From: DATNIC01 sp035604635
GTDB taxonomy: Bacteria > Vulcanimicrobiota > Vulcanimicrobiia > Vulcanimicrobiales > Vulcanimicrobiaceae
NCBI GenBank assembly: GCA_035604635.1
Contig: DATNIC010000242.1
Span: 1-38,385 of the forward strand
Reading direction: 5' to 3'
DNA length: 38,385 nucleotides
A program made the translations under genes and the position numbers. A model generated the notes under the pieces. The model was given only the letters and a program-made list of their open reading frames with translations. It searched no databases and was not told the DNA's origin. Shown here one piece after another: positions 21,830 to 31,526 of the stretch. Positions within the stretch are counted from its first letter, which is position 1. Each line of letters starts with the position of its first letter.

Positions 21830-24800
21830 ATGCACGGGTTGCGTCGCGTGTCGTGTTTGATTTTGGCTCTCCTGCTCGTGGCGGTCAGCATGGCTCCTTC
21901 GTCGGCGCAGACCGATACCGGGGCAATCGTCCTGACCGTCACCGACGCGAAGACGGGCAAGCCCGTAGTGGACGCGCGCGCGATGCTCGTCGGCCCGCAG
22001 GTCGCGAGCTCGCTCACCGGCACCAACGGCATCATCCGCTATACCGATGCGCCGGCCGGGCTTTATCGCGTGCGGGTCCTCAAGCGCGGCTATAGTTCGG
22101 CGGTCTCGCCCGAATTCGAAGTCCTCTCCGGCCGCTCGGTCGCGCTTGACGTTAAGCTGAGCGAGTCGTTGAATGGGCCGCCGATCATCGGAACCGTCAC
22201 CGCGCGCTCGCAAGTCTCCGTCTCGAGCCACGACATCAGCGACGACAGTCCGATCCGGCGCATCTCCGATTCGCTCACCGACGCGCTCAACAAGCTCGCC
22301 GGCGTCTCGGTCAATCAGGATGCGACCGATCCGAACAGCGCGGTGACCGTCTCGCTCAACGGACACGACGAAGCACAGACCTCCGTCACTCTGGACGGCA
22401 TCCCGCTTGGAGCACCGGGTGCGGCCGCAAACTTGCGCAACATCAACACCGATCTCTTTCACGGAGCGAGCGTCAATTTTTCGCCGACGGCCGGTGCGCT
22501 CGGCGGCGGGGTGAATTTTCGCACGTTACAGCCGACGAAGACGTGGATCGGCCAAATGTCGGGCTCGTATGGGACGTACGACCGCGCGAACTATCAACTC
22601 GGGGCGACCGGGAGTTTGGGCCGCCTTGGGATCGCCGTCGAACACACCTTCCGCAACGGCAACAATCCCCTGACTTTCCAGGTCTTTGAAGATCAGAGCG
22701 GTCTCACGTATCCGCACGGCGGCGACTTCCACAATCTCGGCGATTTTCTGAAGCTGCGTTATGCGATGCCCGACGATCGGACGACGATTTCGGCGACCGG
22801 GATCTCCTCGAACTTTTGGAACGCGTCGATTTGCACGACGTTTACGGGGGCATTGCCATGCGGCTTCGGCCCGAACAACAACAACTACGGCAGCTTTCGC
22901 TTCGGCTACGTGACGGTCCAATCGACGATCGGCGAAGTGACCTCGACGGTTTCCGCGTATGCAACCGGCAGTTCCAACAACGCTAACTTCAGCAATCAAT
23001 ACATTGCGGGGACGCCGTTTCCACTGCTCACCGTGACGGGGAGCGACTCGCGCGGAATCGCGTACAGTTTCGCGATCTCCCCCGGACGCAGCACGATCAC
23101 GCTCTCGGGCAGCACCTACGCCGCGTCGCAATCATCGATCCCGATCATTGGGACGACGACGCCGGGAGGGTCGCTCAGCTTTCAAACGCCGTTCGTCAAT
23201 GCGGTCTCCGCCAACACGTATCAGCTGGCCGACGCGTATAAGCTGAGCAACTACCTCACCCTCACGCCGAACGTTTCGCTGGCGAACACCACCGGCGCCG
23301 GGACGAGCCTCTTGGCCGGTGCCGGCATGGCGTGGCGGCCGCAGCAAAACGATTCGATCGGCTTATCGCTTGCACTCGGGAGCAGTCAACCCGGAAACAA
23401 CGTCAACCTGTCCTTCGGTGCTCCGGCGAGAGCACAGATCAACTGCGGTAGCGGCGTTGCGATCGTCTCGGGACCGGGAGACCAGCCGCAGCACCAATCC
23501 GCGCTCAACGGCGACCTCAACTGGACGCACCAATTTCGTCGCGGGCAATTTACGATCGATCTCTATCGACAAACGCAGGGCGGACAATTGATCACGGCGC
23601 TCGTCAATCAGGCGAACGAACCCGCCGGCTATTTTCCGCCGGGCTACATCGACTCGATCAACCAGTTCTACTCACAGACTTGCGGCCAGAGCGTCCCGTT
23701 CGCTCAGAACAACCTCTACGTGCAGCAGCCGCTCGGCGGGACGGCGCGGCTCTATCAGGGCGTGAACTTCAGCGGCCGCTTCGCGCTGGGTCACTATTTC
23801 GTCGCATTGCCGACGTATTCGCTCAACGAAGCGGTGCTGACGCAGGCAGACGCGCTGTTGCTGGGCGCCGCATCGACGACGATCGTCGGCGCCCAGTTGC
23901 CCAACCGCCCGATCCATCACGCCGGATTGACGCTCGACGGACTCTTGCCGCGCAGCGGACTCGAACTGCTTGCAAACTTGCAATACACCGGTGCGAACAA
24001 TCAGCAGAACCTCCCGCCGTACACGGTGTTTACGGCCGGCGTCTCGCGCAATCTCGGACCGGGCCGTTTGACGATCTTCGAAAGCAACATCTTCAACGCG
24101 TACGGCTACGATTTCGCGACGAACGCGTTCGCCGTTCCGCTCCCGCTCAACGGCGGAGGCTTCTTGCCGACGGTGGGACGGCCGCTCGCGCCGCGCCAAC
24201 TCAATTTCGCGTACACGATGAAGATCGGCGGGCCGCCGCCGATCGCGGCGCTGCGCACGGTCGCGTCTGCGCCGAATCCCGCTCCGAACGCGACGCCGCG
24301 CGGATTCCGTCTCAACCTTGCAACGCCTCCGCCCGGAGCCGACGCCTTCTCGGTCGCGACGACGCGGGACACCTGCACCGCCGACGATCAGAAGCTTGCG
24401 CAGCCGATGTTGGCGGGGGTACGCGCGTACGTCAACGCGTACGAGGCCAAACGCACGCCGCAGCAGCCCCAGGACGTCGAGATCGTTCCGCATGCCAACG
24501 CGGACGGCACGTATGTGCTGGAGATGCGGGCACGCCTGCCGCAGCTTCCCGGCGCCGGCGGTGGTCCGGCTCAGCAGCGTCCCCAGGGCGGTCCGCCGGG
24601 GGGCGGCTTCAATCGCGAGGGATCCGGTGCGCCACCGGTAGGCCCGCCGGGCGGTCCGATCGTCGTGCAGTCGCAGCCTCAACCGACGCAGGCGCAAATC
24701 CGCCAGCGCCAGCAGCAATTCCAAAACAATCCGCGCTTCCGTGCGCTGCGCGCGTTCGTGGGATGCGCCTACGTCGCCGCGCTCTCGACCGAGGAGGCGC

Positions 24801-24958
24801 GGGCGAAAGGTGTCGCGGCGCCCGCCCGTGGGCCGGCGCTGTACTACGCGCCGGGGACTGGCCTGTTCGTCGTCCGGCCGCCGCAACTGCCGCAGGGCGG
24901 CGGGAGCCTTGCTCCGAGCGCCTCGCCGTCACCTGGCCCCCAACCAAGCGGTCAGTAG
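21830..24958 (+). CDS. TonB-dependent receptor with CarboxypepD_reg domain and post-barrel extension
   Basis: 1042 residues. Outer-membrane active importer. Signal peptide MHGLRRVSCLILALLLVAVSMAPSSAQ (described here in two parts: basic start, then hydrophobic core, cleaved after SSAQ near residue 27). A CarboxypepD_reg/Ig-like domain covers about 30-110 (IVLTVTDAKTGKPV, YRVRVLKRGY). The plug covers about 125-225 (LNKLAGVSVNQDA, VTLDGIPLG, GGGVNFRT). The barrel runs to about 800, ending in RQLNFAYTMKIG. After what looks like the last strand there are about 240 further residues: a small domain with Cys (DTCTADDQKLAQPMLAGVRA), a Gly/Pro/Gln-rich linker and a second piece FRALRAFVGCAYVAAL. Barrels normally end with the last strand, so this tail is unusual. 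Substrate unknown. ATG has GGGAGAA upstream. Confidence 0.85.
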   Translation: MHGLRRVSCLILALLLVAVSMAPSSAQTDTGAIVLTVTDAKTGKPVVDARAMLVGPQVASSLTGTNGIIRYTDAPAGLYRVRVLKRGYSSAVSPEFEVLSGRSVALDVKLSESLNGPPIIGTVTARSQVSVSSHDISDDSPIRRISDSLTDALNKLAGVSVNQDATDPNSAVTVSLNGHDEAQTSVTLDGIPLGAPGAAANLRNINTDLFHGASVNFSPTAGALGGGVNFRTLQPTKTWIGQMSGSYGTYDRANYQLGATGSLGRLGIAVEHTFRNGNNPLTFQVFEDQSGLTYPHGGDFHNLGDFLKLRYAMPDDRTTISATGISSNFWNASICTTFTGALPCGFGPNNNNYGSFRFGYVTVQSTIGEVTSTVSAYATGSSNNANFSNQYIAGTPFPLLTVTGSDSRGIAYSFAISPGRSTITLSGSTYAASQSSIPIIGTTTPGGSLSFQTPFVNAVSANTYQLADAYKLSNYLTLTPNVSLANTTGAGTSLLAGAGMAWRPQQNDSIGLSLALGSSQPGNNVNLSFGAPARAQINCGSGVAIVSGPGDQPQHQSALNGDLNWTHQFRRGQFTIDLYRQTQGGQLITALVNQANEPAGYFPPGYIDSINQFYSQTCGQSVPFAQNNLYVQQPLGGTARLYQGVNFSGRFALGHYFVALPTYSLNEAVLTQADALLLGAASTTIVGAQLPNRPIHHAGLTLDGLLPRSGLELLANLQYTGANNQQNLPPYTVFTAGVSRNLGPGRLTIFESNIFNAYGYDFATNAFAVPLPLNGGGFLPTVGRPLAPRQLNFAYTMKIGGPPPIAALRTVASAPNPAPNATPRGFRLNLATPPPGADAFSVATTRDTCTADDQKLAQPMLAGVRAYVNAYEAKRTPQQPQDVEIVPHANADGTYVLEMRARLPQLPGAGGGPAQQRPQGGPPGGGFNREGSGAPPVGPPGGPIVVQSQPQPTQAQIRQRQQQFQNNPRFRALRAFVGCAYVAALSTEEARAKGVAAPARGPALYYAPGTGLFVVRPPQLPQGGGSLAPSASPSPGPQPSGQ

Positions 24959-24996
24959 CCCGGAGTCCCAGTAGCTTCTAAGGAAACGCCCCTAGC

Positions 24997-25689
24997 ATGA
25001 AGGGCATGGTCGGAGAACGCCCGCGCGTCGTCGTCGTCGACGACGAACGGCACATCCGCGAAATGCTGATGATCGGCTTGGAACGCGAGGGCTTTGAAGT
25101 GACGGCCGCGGCCGACGGCGTCGAGGCGCTGTCGATGATTCGCGAAAACGAGCCCGACGTGATCGTCCTGGACGTGATGCTGCCGAAGATCGACGGTGTC
25201 GCGCTGCTGCCGATGCTGCGCCGCTTCACCGAAGCACCCATCGTCATGCTCAGCGCAAAAGGCGAGACGAGCGATAAGATCGAGGGCTTGGCGCATGGCG
25301 CCGACGACTACGTGAGCAAGCCGTTCGAGATGAACGAACTCGTCGCTCGGCTGCAGACGGCATTGCGCCGTCCGAAGCTTGCGCAACCGACGGTCCTCCA
25401 TTGCGGCGATCTGACCGTCGAGCTCGAGAGCCGCACGGTGCAGCGCGACGGGAAGAAGATCGACCTTTCGGCGCGCGAGTACGATCTGCTGACGACCTTG
25501 TTACGTCATCCGCGGCGGGTCTTCAGCCGCGATCAGCTGCTCAATCAAGTGTGGGGGACCGAGCGCGAAGTCGGCCCCGGGACCGTCGACACGTACATCT
25601 CGTACGTGCGCGCAAAGATCGATAACGGTTTCGACCAGAAGTTGATCCATACGGTCCGCGGCGTCGGCTACACGCTGCGCGAGGACTAG
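24997..25689 (+). CDS. OmpR/PhoB-type response regulator
   Basis: 230 residues. DNA-binding response regulator. Receiver domain (about 9-122) with acidic pair DDE, phosphorylation site in VIVLDVMLPKIDG (Asp59), Ser in VMLSAKGE and Lys in YVSKPFEMNEL. The winged-helix domain (about 133-228) has LSAREYDLLTTLLRHPRRVFSRDQLLNQVWG and the wing GTVDTYISYVRAKI, then TVRGVGYTLRE. The start could also be the Met three codons downstream. The next gene, its sensor kinase, begins at the base after the stop codon, so they form one operon. The target genes are unknown; the upstream receptor gene is a candidate, only 38 bases away. Confidence 0.93.
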   Translation: MKGMVGERPRVVVVDDERHIREMLMIGLEREGFEVTAAADGVEALSMIRENEPDVIVLDVMLPKIDGVALLPMLRRFTEAPIVMLSAKGETSDKIEGLAHGADDYVSKPFEMNELVARLQTALRRPKLAQPTVLHCGDLTVELESRTVQRDGKKIDLSAREYDLLTTLLRHPRRVFSRDQLLNQVWGTEREVGPGTVDTYISYVRAKIDNGFDQKLIHTVRGVGYTLRED

Positions 25690-27081
25690 ATGTTCGCATC
25701 GTTGCGCCTGCGGCTGACGATCGCGTATTTCGTGGTCGCAGGGCTGCTGCTCGGAGTCGTCGCCGTCGTCGGGACCGTCTTCGTCCTCTCGATGTACGCG
25801 CGCGCTACTCAGGAAAATGTGAACGCGGTCATCGCCCAAGCGCCGGCGATCTTCAAGCTTGTCGGCGCGGAAAAGAAGCCGCTCCTCACCGTCGCGCCGC
25901 AGATCATCGAACGGCTCGAGCGAAACTCGGTCCGCATAACCGTCGTCGACAGCGACGACACGAGGATTGCCCGCAGCACGGACGACAACACGATCAAGGC
26001 GGTTCCGGAACGCCGTCCCTCGACGTTCGGCCGGCGTAACGATTTCTGGCGCGGCATCCTCTTCGGGCTGGGCGGCGCTCTGGGCATGCATCCCGCTTCC
26101 GTTCGCGTCGGGAGCGGCGTCATCAACGCGTTCCCGGATCTCGACCGGTTTCGCGCGCTCTTGGTCTCTTCGATCCTAACGATGTCGGCGGCTGGACTTT
26201 GCATGGCGCTGATCGCCTTGCTGCTCGGCAGGTACATCACCAATCAGGCGCTCAAGCCGCTCGTCGACGTGACTCAATCGCTGCGCCGTTTTTCGCAAGG
26301 TGATTTTACGCCGAGCCCTGTCATTACGAGCCAGCGAAACGAGATGGGAGAGCTTGCGACAGCCTTCAATGCAGCCGCCGATCAAGTCGTTGCGGCGTTC
26401 GACGAACGCGAGCGTAACGCGCGGCACATGCGGCAGTTCATCGCGGACGCCGGACACGAGCTGCGGACGCCGCTGACCGTCGTGATGGGCTACATTGACG
26501 TGCTGCGGCGCGGGGCGGTGACCGATCGCGAACTCGCCGAAAACATCCTGGGCACGATGGGCGGCGAGAGCCGGCGGATGCGCGCGTTGATCGACAAGCT
26601 GATCCTCCTAGCTCGGCTCGATCGTGACGAGGTCCAGCAAGCGATCGAGACGATCGATGTTTCCGCGATTGCACGCCAAGTCGTCGATAAGTTCGGGCCG
26701 CTCGCCCCGTCGGGACTCAGATTCGAGCGCGACGGTGCAGCCTGGGTGATCGGCGACGAGACCGAACTGAACGAAGCGATTTCCAACATCGTCGACAACG
26801 CGCTCAAGTACGCGCCGAACGCACCGATCGACGTTCGCGTCGCCTCCGAGAACGGTCATGTCGCGGTCGCCATCAAGGATCGCGGACCGGGTATGACTCC
26901 CGAAGAACAGGCGCACGCATTCGACCGTTTTTATCGCGGCGAGCGGCGATTCGACGTCGAAGGCTCCGGGCTCGGACTCGCGATCGCGAAATCGGCGATC
27001 GAACGCGCACACGGAACCCTGCGCGTCGCAAGCGCCCCCGGCGAAGGGACCGAGTTTACGATCGAGCTGCCGAAAGCCTAG
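25690..27081 (+). CDS. Two-component sensor histidine kinase
   Basis: 463 residues, membrane sensor partner of the preceding regulator. TM1 at about 8-33, periplasmic sensor part of about 125 residues, TM2 at about 158-180, HAMP linker (NQALKPLVDVTQSLRRFSQGDF, to about 235), DHp with the phospho-acceptor in DAGHELRTPLTVVMGY (His256), and a HATPase with N box ISNIVDNALKYAP, G1 DRGPGM, F box FDRFYRGE and G2 GSGLGLAIAKSAIE. Domain set and length match the PhoR/EnvZ-like group. The start is immediately after the regulator's stop codon. The periplasmic part has no recognised fold, so the signal cannot be named. Confidence 0.94.
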   Translation: MFASLRLRLTIAYFVVAGLLLGVVAVVGTVFVLSMYARATQENVNAVIAQAPAIFKLVGAEKKPLLTVAPQIIERLERNSVRITVVDSDDTRIARSTDDNTIKAVPERRPSTFGRRNDFWRGILFGLGGALGMHPASVRVGSGVINAFPDLDRFRALLVSSILTMSAAGLCMALIALLLGRYITNQALKPLVDVTQSLRRFSQGDFTPSPVITSQRNEMGELATAFNAAADQVVAAFDERERNARHMRQFIADAGHELRTPLTVVMGYIDVLRRGAVTDRELAENILGTMGGESRRMRALIDKLILLARLDRDEVQQAIETIDVSAIARQVVDKFGPLAPSGLRFERDGAAWVIGDETELNEAISNIVDNALKYAPNAPIDVRVASENGHVAVAIKDRGPGMTPEEQAHAFDRFYRGERRFDVEGSGLGLAIAKSAIERAHGTLRVASAPGEGTEFTIELPKA

Positions 27082-27086
27082 TTCGC

Positions 27087-28187
27087 TTACGCGACGTCAG
27101 GGTAGTCGTGCTTGATCGTCATGAAATCGTGCGCGACGGATTGGAACGCCGCCACGACCTCCGGATCGAATTGCGTCCCGCTCCCTTCGTCGATATAGTG
27201 GGCCGCATCGATGAAGCTCCACGCCTGCTTGTAGGGCCGGACGGAGACCAGCGCGTCGTAGACGTCGCAGATCGCGACGATGCGGCCGGAGAGCGCGATA
27301 CTATCGCCGCTCAATCCATGCGGATAGCCGGCGCCGTCCCAGCGCTCGTGATGAGAGAGCGCAATCTCCGCGGCGAGCTGCAAGAGCGTCGACCTGCTTT
27401 CGCGCAGGATATCATGCCCCTCGACGACGTGCTGCTGGATCGTACGCCGCTCTTCGGGGGTCAACGCGGACGGCTTGAGGAGGATCCCGTCGGGAGTCGC
27501 GACTTTGCCGACGTCGTGCATCGGCGCGGCTAAGCGGATCAATCGCTGATCGTCCGCGGAGAGTCCGAGCTCGCGCGCAAGCCGCTCCGCATAGTGAGCC
27601 ACCCGCTGGATGTGCGCGCCCGTCGTCTTGTCGCGGTATTCGGTCGCGCGCACGAGACGATCGATCGTCTCTTCCTCGCGGCCGACGATGTCGCCGGTTG
27701 CGCGTTCGACCTCTCTGGCCAGCCACGCGGCGCGATCGAGCAAGTCTTTCCCGCGCGCGCGCAGCAGCATCAAGTTCTTGACGCGGGCGAGGAACTCGAT
27801 CGGGTCGATCGGCTTGATCAGAAAATCGTTCACGCCGAGCTGGATCGCGTGGTAGCGGATCTCTTTTTCTTGCGCGACCGTAATCATGACGACCGGGATG
27901 TCGCCCTTCGACGGCATCTTGCGCAGCCGCTGCACGAACTCAAGCCCGTTCGGCGGCGGCATATGGAAATCGATCAGCAGGAGATCGAAATCATTGAGGC
28001 GGCACCACTCGAGCGCGTCGCTCGATGAAGTGAACGAGACGACGCGATTGTGCGGCAACCGCTTGAGGACGCGTCCGTACAACTCCAAATTGACCGCGAC
28101 GTCGTCAACCGCGACGATCGTTCCGGACGGCGCGTCCTTCTGCGAGAAACTCTCTGGGAAGACCGTTCCAATCATAAGTTCGTCCAC
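27087..28187 (-). CDS. Response regulator with HD-GYP c-di-GMP phosphodiesterase domain
   Basis: 366 residues. Receiver domain (about 22-140) with phospho-acceptor in LLLIDFHMPPP (Asp73) and conserved Lys in FLIKP (125). The HD-GYP domain (about 170-360) has the catalytic MHDVGK (His224-Asp225, Lys228), HHERWDGAGYPHGLSG (His279-His280, GYP 287-289) and GRIVAICDVYDAL. All metal-binding and GYP residues are present, so c-di-GMP hydrolysis is expected. It is downstream of and in the same direction as the tricorn-like gene, 51 bases apart, and convergent with the sensor kinase (five bases between stops). It could be fed by another kinase; no cognate is adjacent on its strand. Confidence 0.92.
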   Translation of the reverse strand: MDELMIGTVFPESFSQKDAPSGTIVAVDDVAVNLELYGRVLKRLPHNRVVSFTSSSDALEWCRLNDFDLLLIDFHMPPPNGLEFVQRLRKMPSKGDIPVVMITVAQEKEIRYHAIQLGVNDFLIKPIDPIEFLARVKNLMLLRARGKDLLDRAAWLAREVERATGDIVGREEETIDRLVRATEYRDKTTGAHIQRVAHYAERLARELGLSADDQRLIRLAAPMHDVGKVATPDGILLKPSALTPEERRTIQQHVVEGHDILRESRSTLLQLAAEIALSHHERWDGAGYPHGLSGDSIALSGRIVAICDVYDALVSVRPYKQAWSFIDAAHYIDEGSGTQFDPEVVAAFQSVAHDFMTIKHDYPDVA

Positions 28188-28238
28188 ACCGATAGGAAGT
28201 GGTTGCAGGGGCGTCCTTCGGCGTAAAGCGCCGTCCGC

Positions 28239-31200
28239 CTACGTCGGCAGCGTCAGCTTCGGACGCGGGTGAAGGGCGGGAGGGCGTTCCTGCGATGCGA
28301 GCGCCGACCCCATGAGTTCGAGCGCCCGCTCGAGTTGGGGATCGCGCCCCGCCTTCGCGTCCTGCGGGGCGATGTCGACGTCGTAATCGGGATCGGTCCC
28401 GTAATTCTCGACAGCCCAGCCGACGTCGACGAACCAGAATGAAAACTCGGGCTGTGTCGTCAGCGTGCCGTCGACGAGCCGGTGGTACGGATTGATCCCG
28501 ATCACGCCGCCCCACGTCCGCTTGCCGACGAGCGGCCCGAGTTTGTAGAGCTTGAAGCAGTGGCTGAAAATATCGCCGTCGGAGCCGGCAAATTGGTTGG
28601 TGAGCGCAACGATCGGACCCGCCACCGATTCGGGCGGGTACGGCACCGGAGGGCCGTAACGCGGGATGTCGTAACCGACGCGCTTGCGCGCGAGCTTTTC
28701 CAATAATAACGGCGAAACGTGGCCGCCACGGTTATAACGGACGTCGACGATCAGCCCCTCACGATCGAGCTCCGAGAGATATCCGCGATGAAACTCGGAA
28801 AAGCCCCATGGTCCCATGTCGGGTATGTGGAGATAGCCGACCTTTCCATCGGTCCTGCGGTGTACCTCGCGACGGTTTTGCTCGACCCAAGAGCGGTAGC
28901 GCAGCATCCGCTCGCTGCGCAATGCTTTGATCAAGACGCGATGCCGTTCTCCGTTGCGCACGATCCCGAGCGACGTCTCGCGCCCTGCGAGATTGATCAG
29001 ACGCGTGTCCGGCGGATTTGCGCGGTCGACGGGCTTACCGCCGACATCGACGATGACGTCGCCGTCACGCGCATCGACGCCCGGCTCCGCGAGCGGTGAA
29101 TCAAGATTACGGTCCCACGAGTCGCCGCGCAGGATACGCTCGATCCGGTAGCCGCCCGCCGCTTCGTCCCAGGCGATATCTGCGCCCAAGAAGCCGCGCC
29201 GGTATTGCGGCGGCGAACGGTGATCGCCGCCGATCTCGTAAGCGTGTGACGTCCCCAACTCGCCGTACATCTCCCAGATGAGGTCGGAGAGGTCGGTGCG
29301 CGTGCGCAGCTTCGGAAGCAGTCGTGCGTACCGCTCGCGTACGCGGTCCCAGTCGACGTCGGACATCGACGCATCCCAAAATTGCTCGCGCTGCAACCGC
29401 CAAGACTCGTAGTACATCTGCGTCCACTCGTCGATCGGAGCGATCTCGACGCTCGCGCGCGTCAGATCGAGCCAACCGGTGCGGCGATTCGCCTCGGGTG
29501 CTTCTTTCTCGTCGTCGTCTTCATGCTCGGGCAATTCCCGGCCCGCATCGATCGCGCGCATCCGTTCGCGCGACGTGTAGACCAGCGTCCGATGATCTGC
29601 GCCTAGGCGAATCTCTTCGACGCTGCTCGCGAGCGTCGCAAGGCGCTGCTGTTCGAAATCGTATGCTTGCAGGACCCCGAGCTCGTGCTCGTCCTCCCAG
29701 CTACGGCCCTCCGGTTTGATCCCTTTGACCGGGAATTTCGTAAAGAGCGGGCGGCCCTTCGCAGCGACGATCTGTTCGTAATCCGCTTCTTCGACTGGGA
29801 AGCCGATGATGCGGCCGGCGATTCCATCGAAATCGATCCGAAGCGCCGGCGTCTCCTCGTCCTTGTCTTTCTCGTCGTCTTTGCCTTCACGATGGATCGG
29901 CGCCGGCTTGGGGACGAACGGGCTTGCGACGTCGGCGCGCAGCGTCACGAGAAACGGCCGCATCGCTTGCGGGAAGCTCAAGTCGAACTGAAGGGCATCG
30001 TAGACCGGGTTGAAGTCGCGCGTCGATATGAAGTAGAGAAAGTTGCCTTCGGGATCCCAGGCGGGCGCTCGATCGACGCGCATCGGCGAGGTCACGTCGT
30101 GGATCGTCCCGGTTTCGACTTCGGCGACTCGGACGATCGAGACGTCGTGCGCCGGAGACCATGTGTACGCGATGAACTTGCCGTCGGGCGAAAAGGCAAG
30201 ATCGTCGATCAGCGCCGCTCGCCCGGCGTCGATCTTGCGCGGCGCGCCGTTCTCCAGATTGAGAAGATAAAGCTCGTAACGATGGTTGGCAAACGCGGCC
30301 ACGTTACTCGCCGGCGAGACGGCGAGAGCGGTGAAGCGTCCGACTTCGGTGTCGGTCAAGTACCGCTTCTCATGCGATCCGTCGGTTGCGACGACCGCGA
30401 TCCGCTCGAAACCGCTCGCATCGTCGACGAGCATCACCTGCTTGCCGTCGTGCATCCACTCGGCGAGGCGATACCGGATCCGGCTCCCGGCGCCGTGGTG
30501 CGTTACGGCCTCTTCCCACAGCGGCATCGTGTACGGTTGCCCGCGCGCGATGAGCGTGAGCTGCGTGCCGTCGGGGGAGGGGGCGAAATGTTCGAGCTCG
30601 GCGCCCGCATCGACGAAGCGGCGCGCGGTCTGCGGCGCCGCCGAGGGCGTCGCGATCGCGATGCGCTGCGACGACCCGGCCGCCGGGTCGAAGAGCGCGA
30701 TCTCGCCGCCGGCCTGATAGACGATGCGGACTCCATCGGTTGAAGGGAAGCGGACGTAGTACTCGCGCTCGTTCGTGTGACGTTGCAGATCGGTCCCGTC
30801 GGGTAAGCACGAATAGAGGTTGGAGATCCCTTCGTGGTCCGAGACGAAGCAGGCACGCTCTCCGAACCAAAACGGATTCACCGGACCAGGCAAATCGATC
30901 AAGCGCGCAAACGTCCCGCTCGCGCGCGCGTCGACCCAAACGTCCCCGGCGGTCCCGCCGCGATAGCGCTTCCAGCGCGCGGTGTCGTTCGCATTGCGCG
31001 CCACGAGAAGACCCTGCGGCGCGACGTCGATCGTCATCACGTGACCCAGCTCGAGCGGCTGCGGCACCCCGCCCCCGAACGGGACGGTAAATGCGTGCGT
31101 CTCTTTGACGAACGGCGAGTACGCATCCGAGGTGAAGAGGATCTCGTCGCCGCTGGGCATCCACCCCGAGACGATGCACGCCTCGCCGCCAAGGAAGGTC

Positions 31201-31445
31201 AATCTGCGCGGAACGCCGCCTTCCGCCGGGACGACGTAGACCTCGGGGTGACCCTCCTCGCGCCCGACGAACGCGATCCAACGGCCGTCAGGCGAAAGAC
31301 GCGGATAGGCGACGTCGCCGTTGCTCGCGCTCAGCCGTCGCGCCACACCCCCACCGGCATCGACGGTCCACAGATCGTCTTCGCAGATAAAAACGACCGT
31401 CCGGCCGTGGATCGTGGGGTGGCGATAGTAACCGATTGCGTCCAT
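28239..31445 (-). CDS. Tricorn-like S41 protease with WD40-like propeller
   Basis: 1068 residues from ATG 31445, which has GGAGG four bases upstream. Tricorn-type proteases degrade oligopeptides in the cytoplasm downstream of other proteases. The N-terminal half is a beta-propeller with repeated YPRLSPDGRWIAFVGREEG and DLAFSPDGKFIAYTW-type units (about 30-330 and 360-560). The C-terminal half has a helical bundle (about 680-760, with LGTSHAYE, His734), a PDZ domain (about 765-850) and the S41 core: the nucleophile in NQFAGSDGDIFSH (Ser955, next to Asp956, as in tricorn S965-D966) and the VRYNRGGH strand before it. Family length about 1070, so complete. A linker is rich in Asp/Glu/Lys (KDDEKDKDEE). 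A TTG at 31508 would add 21 residues of unlikely sequence. Confidence 0.9.
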   Translation of the reverse strand: MDAIGYYRHPTIHGRTVVFICEDDLWTVDAGGGVARRLSASNGDVAYPRLSPDGRWIAFVGREEGHPEVYVVPAEGGVPRRLTFLGGEACIVSGWMPSGDEILFTSDAYSPFVKETHAFTVPFGGGVPQPLELGHVMTIDVAPQGLLVARNANDTARWKRYRGGTAGDVWVDARASGTFARLIDLPGPVNPFWFGERACFVSDHEGISNLYSCLPDGTDLQRHTNEREYYVRFPSTDGVRIVYQAGGEIALFDPAAGSSQRIAIATPSAAPQTARRFVDAGAELEHFAPSPDGTQLTLIARGQPYTMPLWEEAVTHHGAGSRIRYRLAEWMHDGKQVMLVDDASGFERIAVVATDGSHEKRYLTDTEVGRFTALAVSPASNVAAFANHRYELYLLNLENGAPRKIDAGRAALIDDLAFSPDGKFIAYTWSPAHDVSIVRVAEVETGTIHDVTSPMRVDRAPAWDPEGNFLYFISTRDFNPVYDALQFDLSFPQAMRPFLVTLRADVASPFVPKPAPIHREGKDDEKDKDEETPALRIDFDGIAGRIIGFPVEEADYEQIVAAKGRPLFTKFPVKGIKPEGRSWEDEHELGVLQAYDFEQQRLATLASSVEEIRLGADHRTLVYTSRERMRAIDAGRELPEHEDDDEKEAPEANRRTGWLDLTRASVEIAPIDEWTQMYYESWRLQREQFWDASMSDVDWDRVRERYARLLPKLRTRTDLSDLIWEMYGELGTSHAYEIGGDHRSPPQYRRGFLGADIAWDEAAGGYRIERILRGDSWDRNLDSPLAEPGVDARDGDVIVDVGGKPVDRANPPDTRLINLAGRETSLGIVRNGERHRVLIKALRSERMLRYRSWVEQNRREVHRRTDGKVGYLHIPDMGPWGFSEFHRGYLSELDREGLIVDVRYNRGGHVSPLLLEKLARKRVGYDIPRYGPPVPYPPESVAGPIVALTNQFAGSDGDIFSHCFKLYKLGPLVGKRTWGGVIGINPYHRLVDGTLTTQPEFSFWFVDVGWAVENYGTDPDYDVDIAPQDAKAGRDPQLERALELMGSALASQERPPALHPRPKLTLPT

Positions 31446-31526
31446 CAGGCCTCCCCAATTGGCGACGTTGACGAAGCTCCCCGCCCCGCTAGGTCCATTA
31501 TTGAGCAATAGATAACAAGCTACCTA

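Noticed and set aside
29667..30743. 358-codon plus-strand frame inside the tricorn-like gene
   Set aside because: Antisense shadow of the propeller domain.
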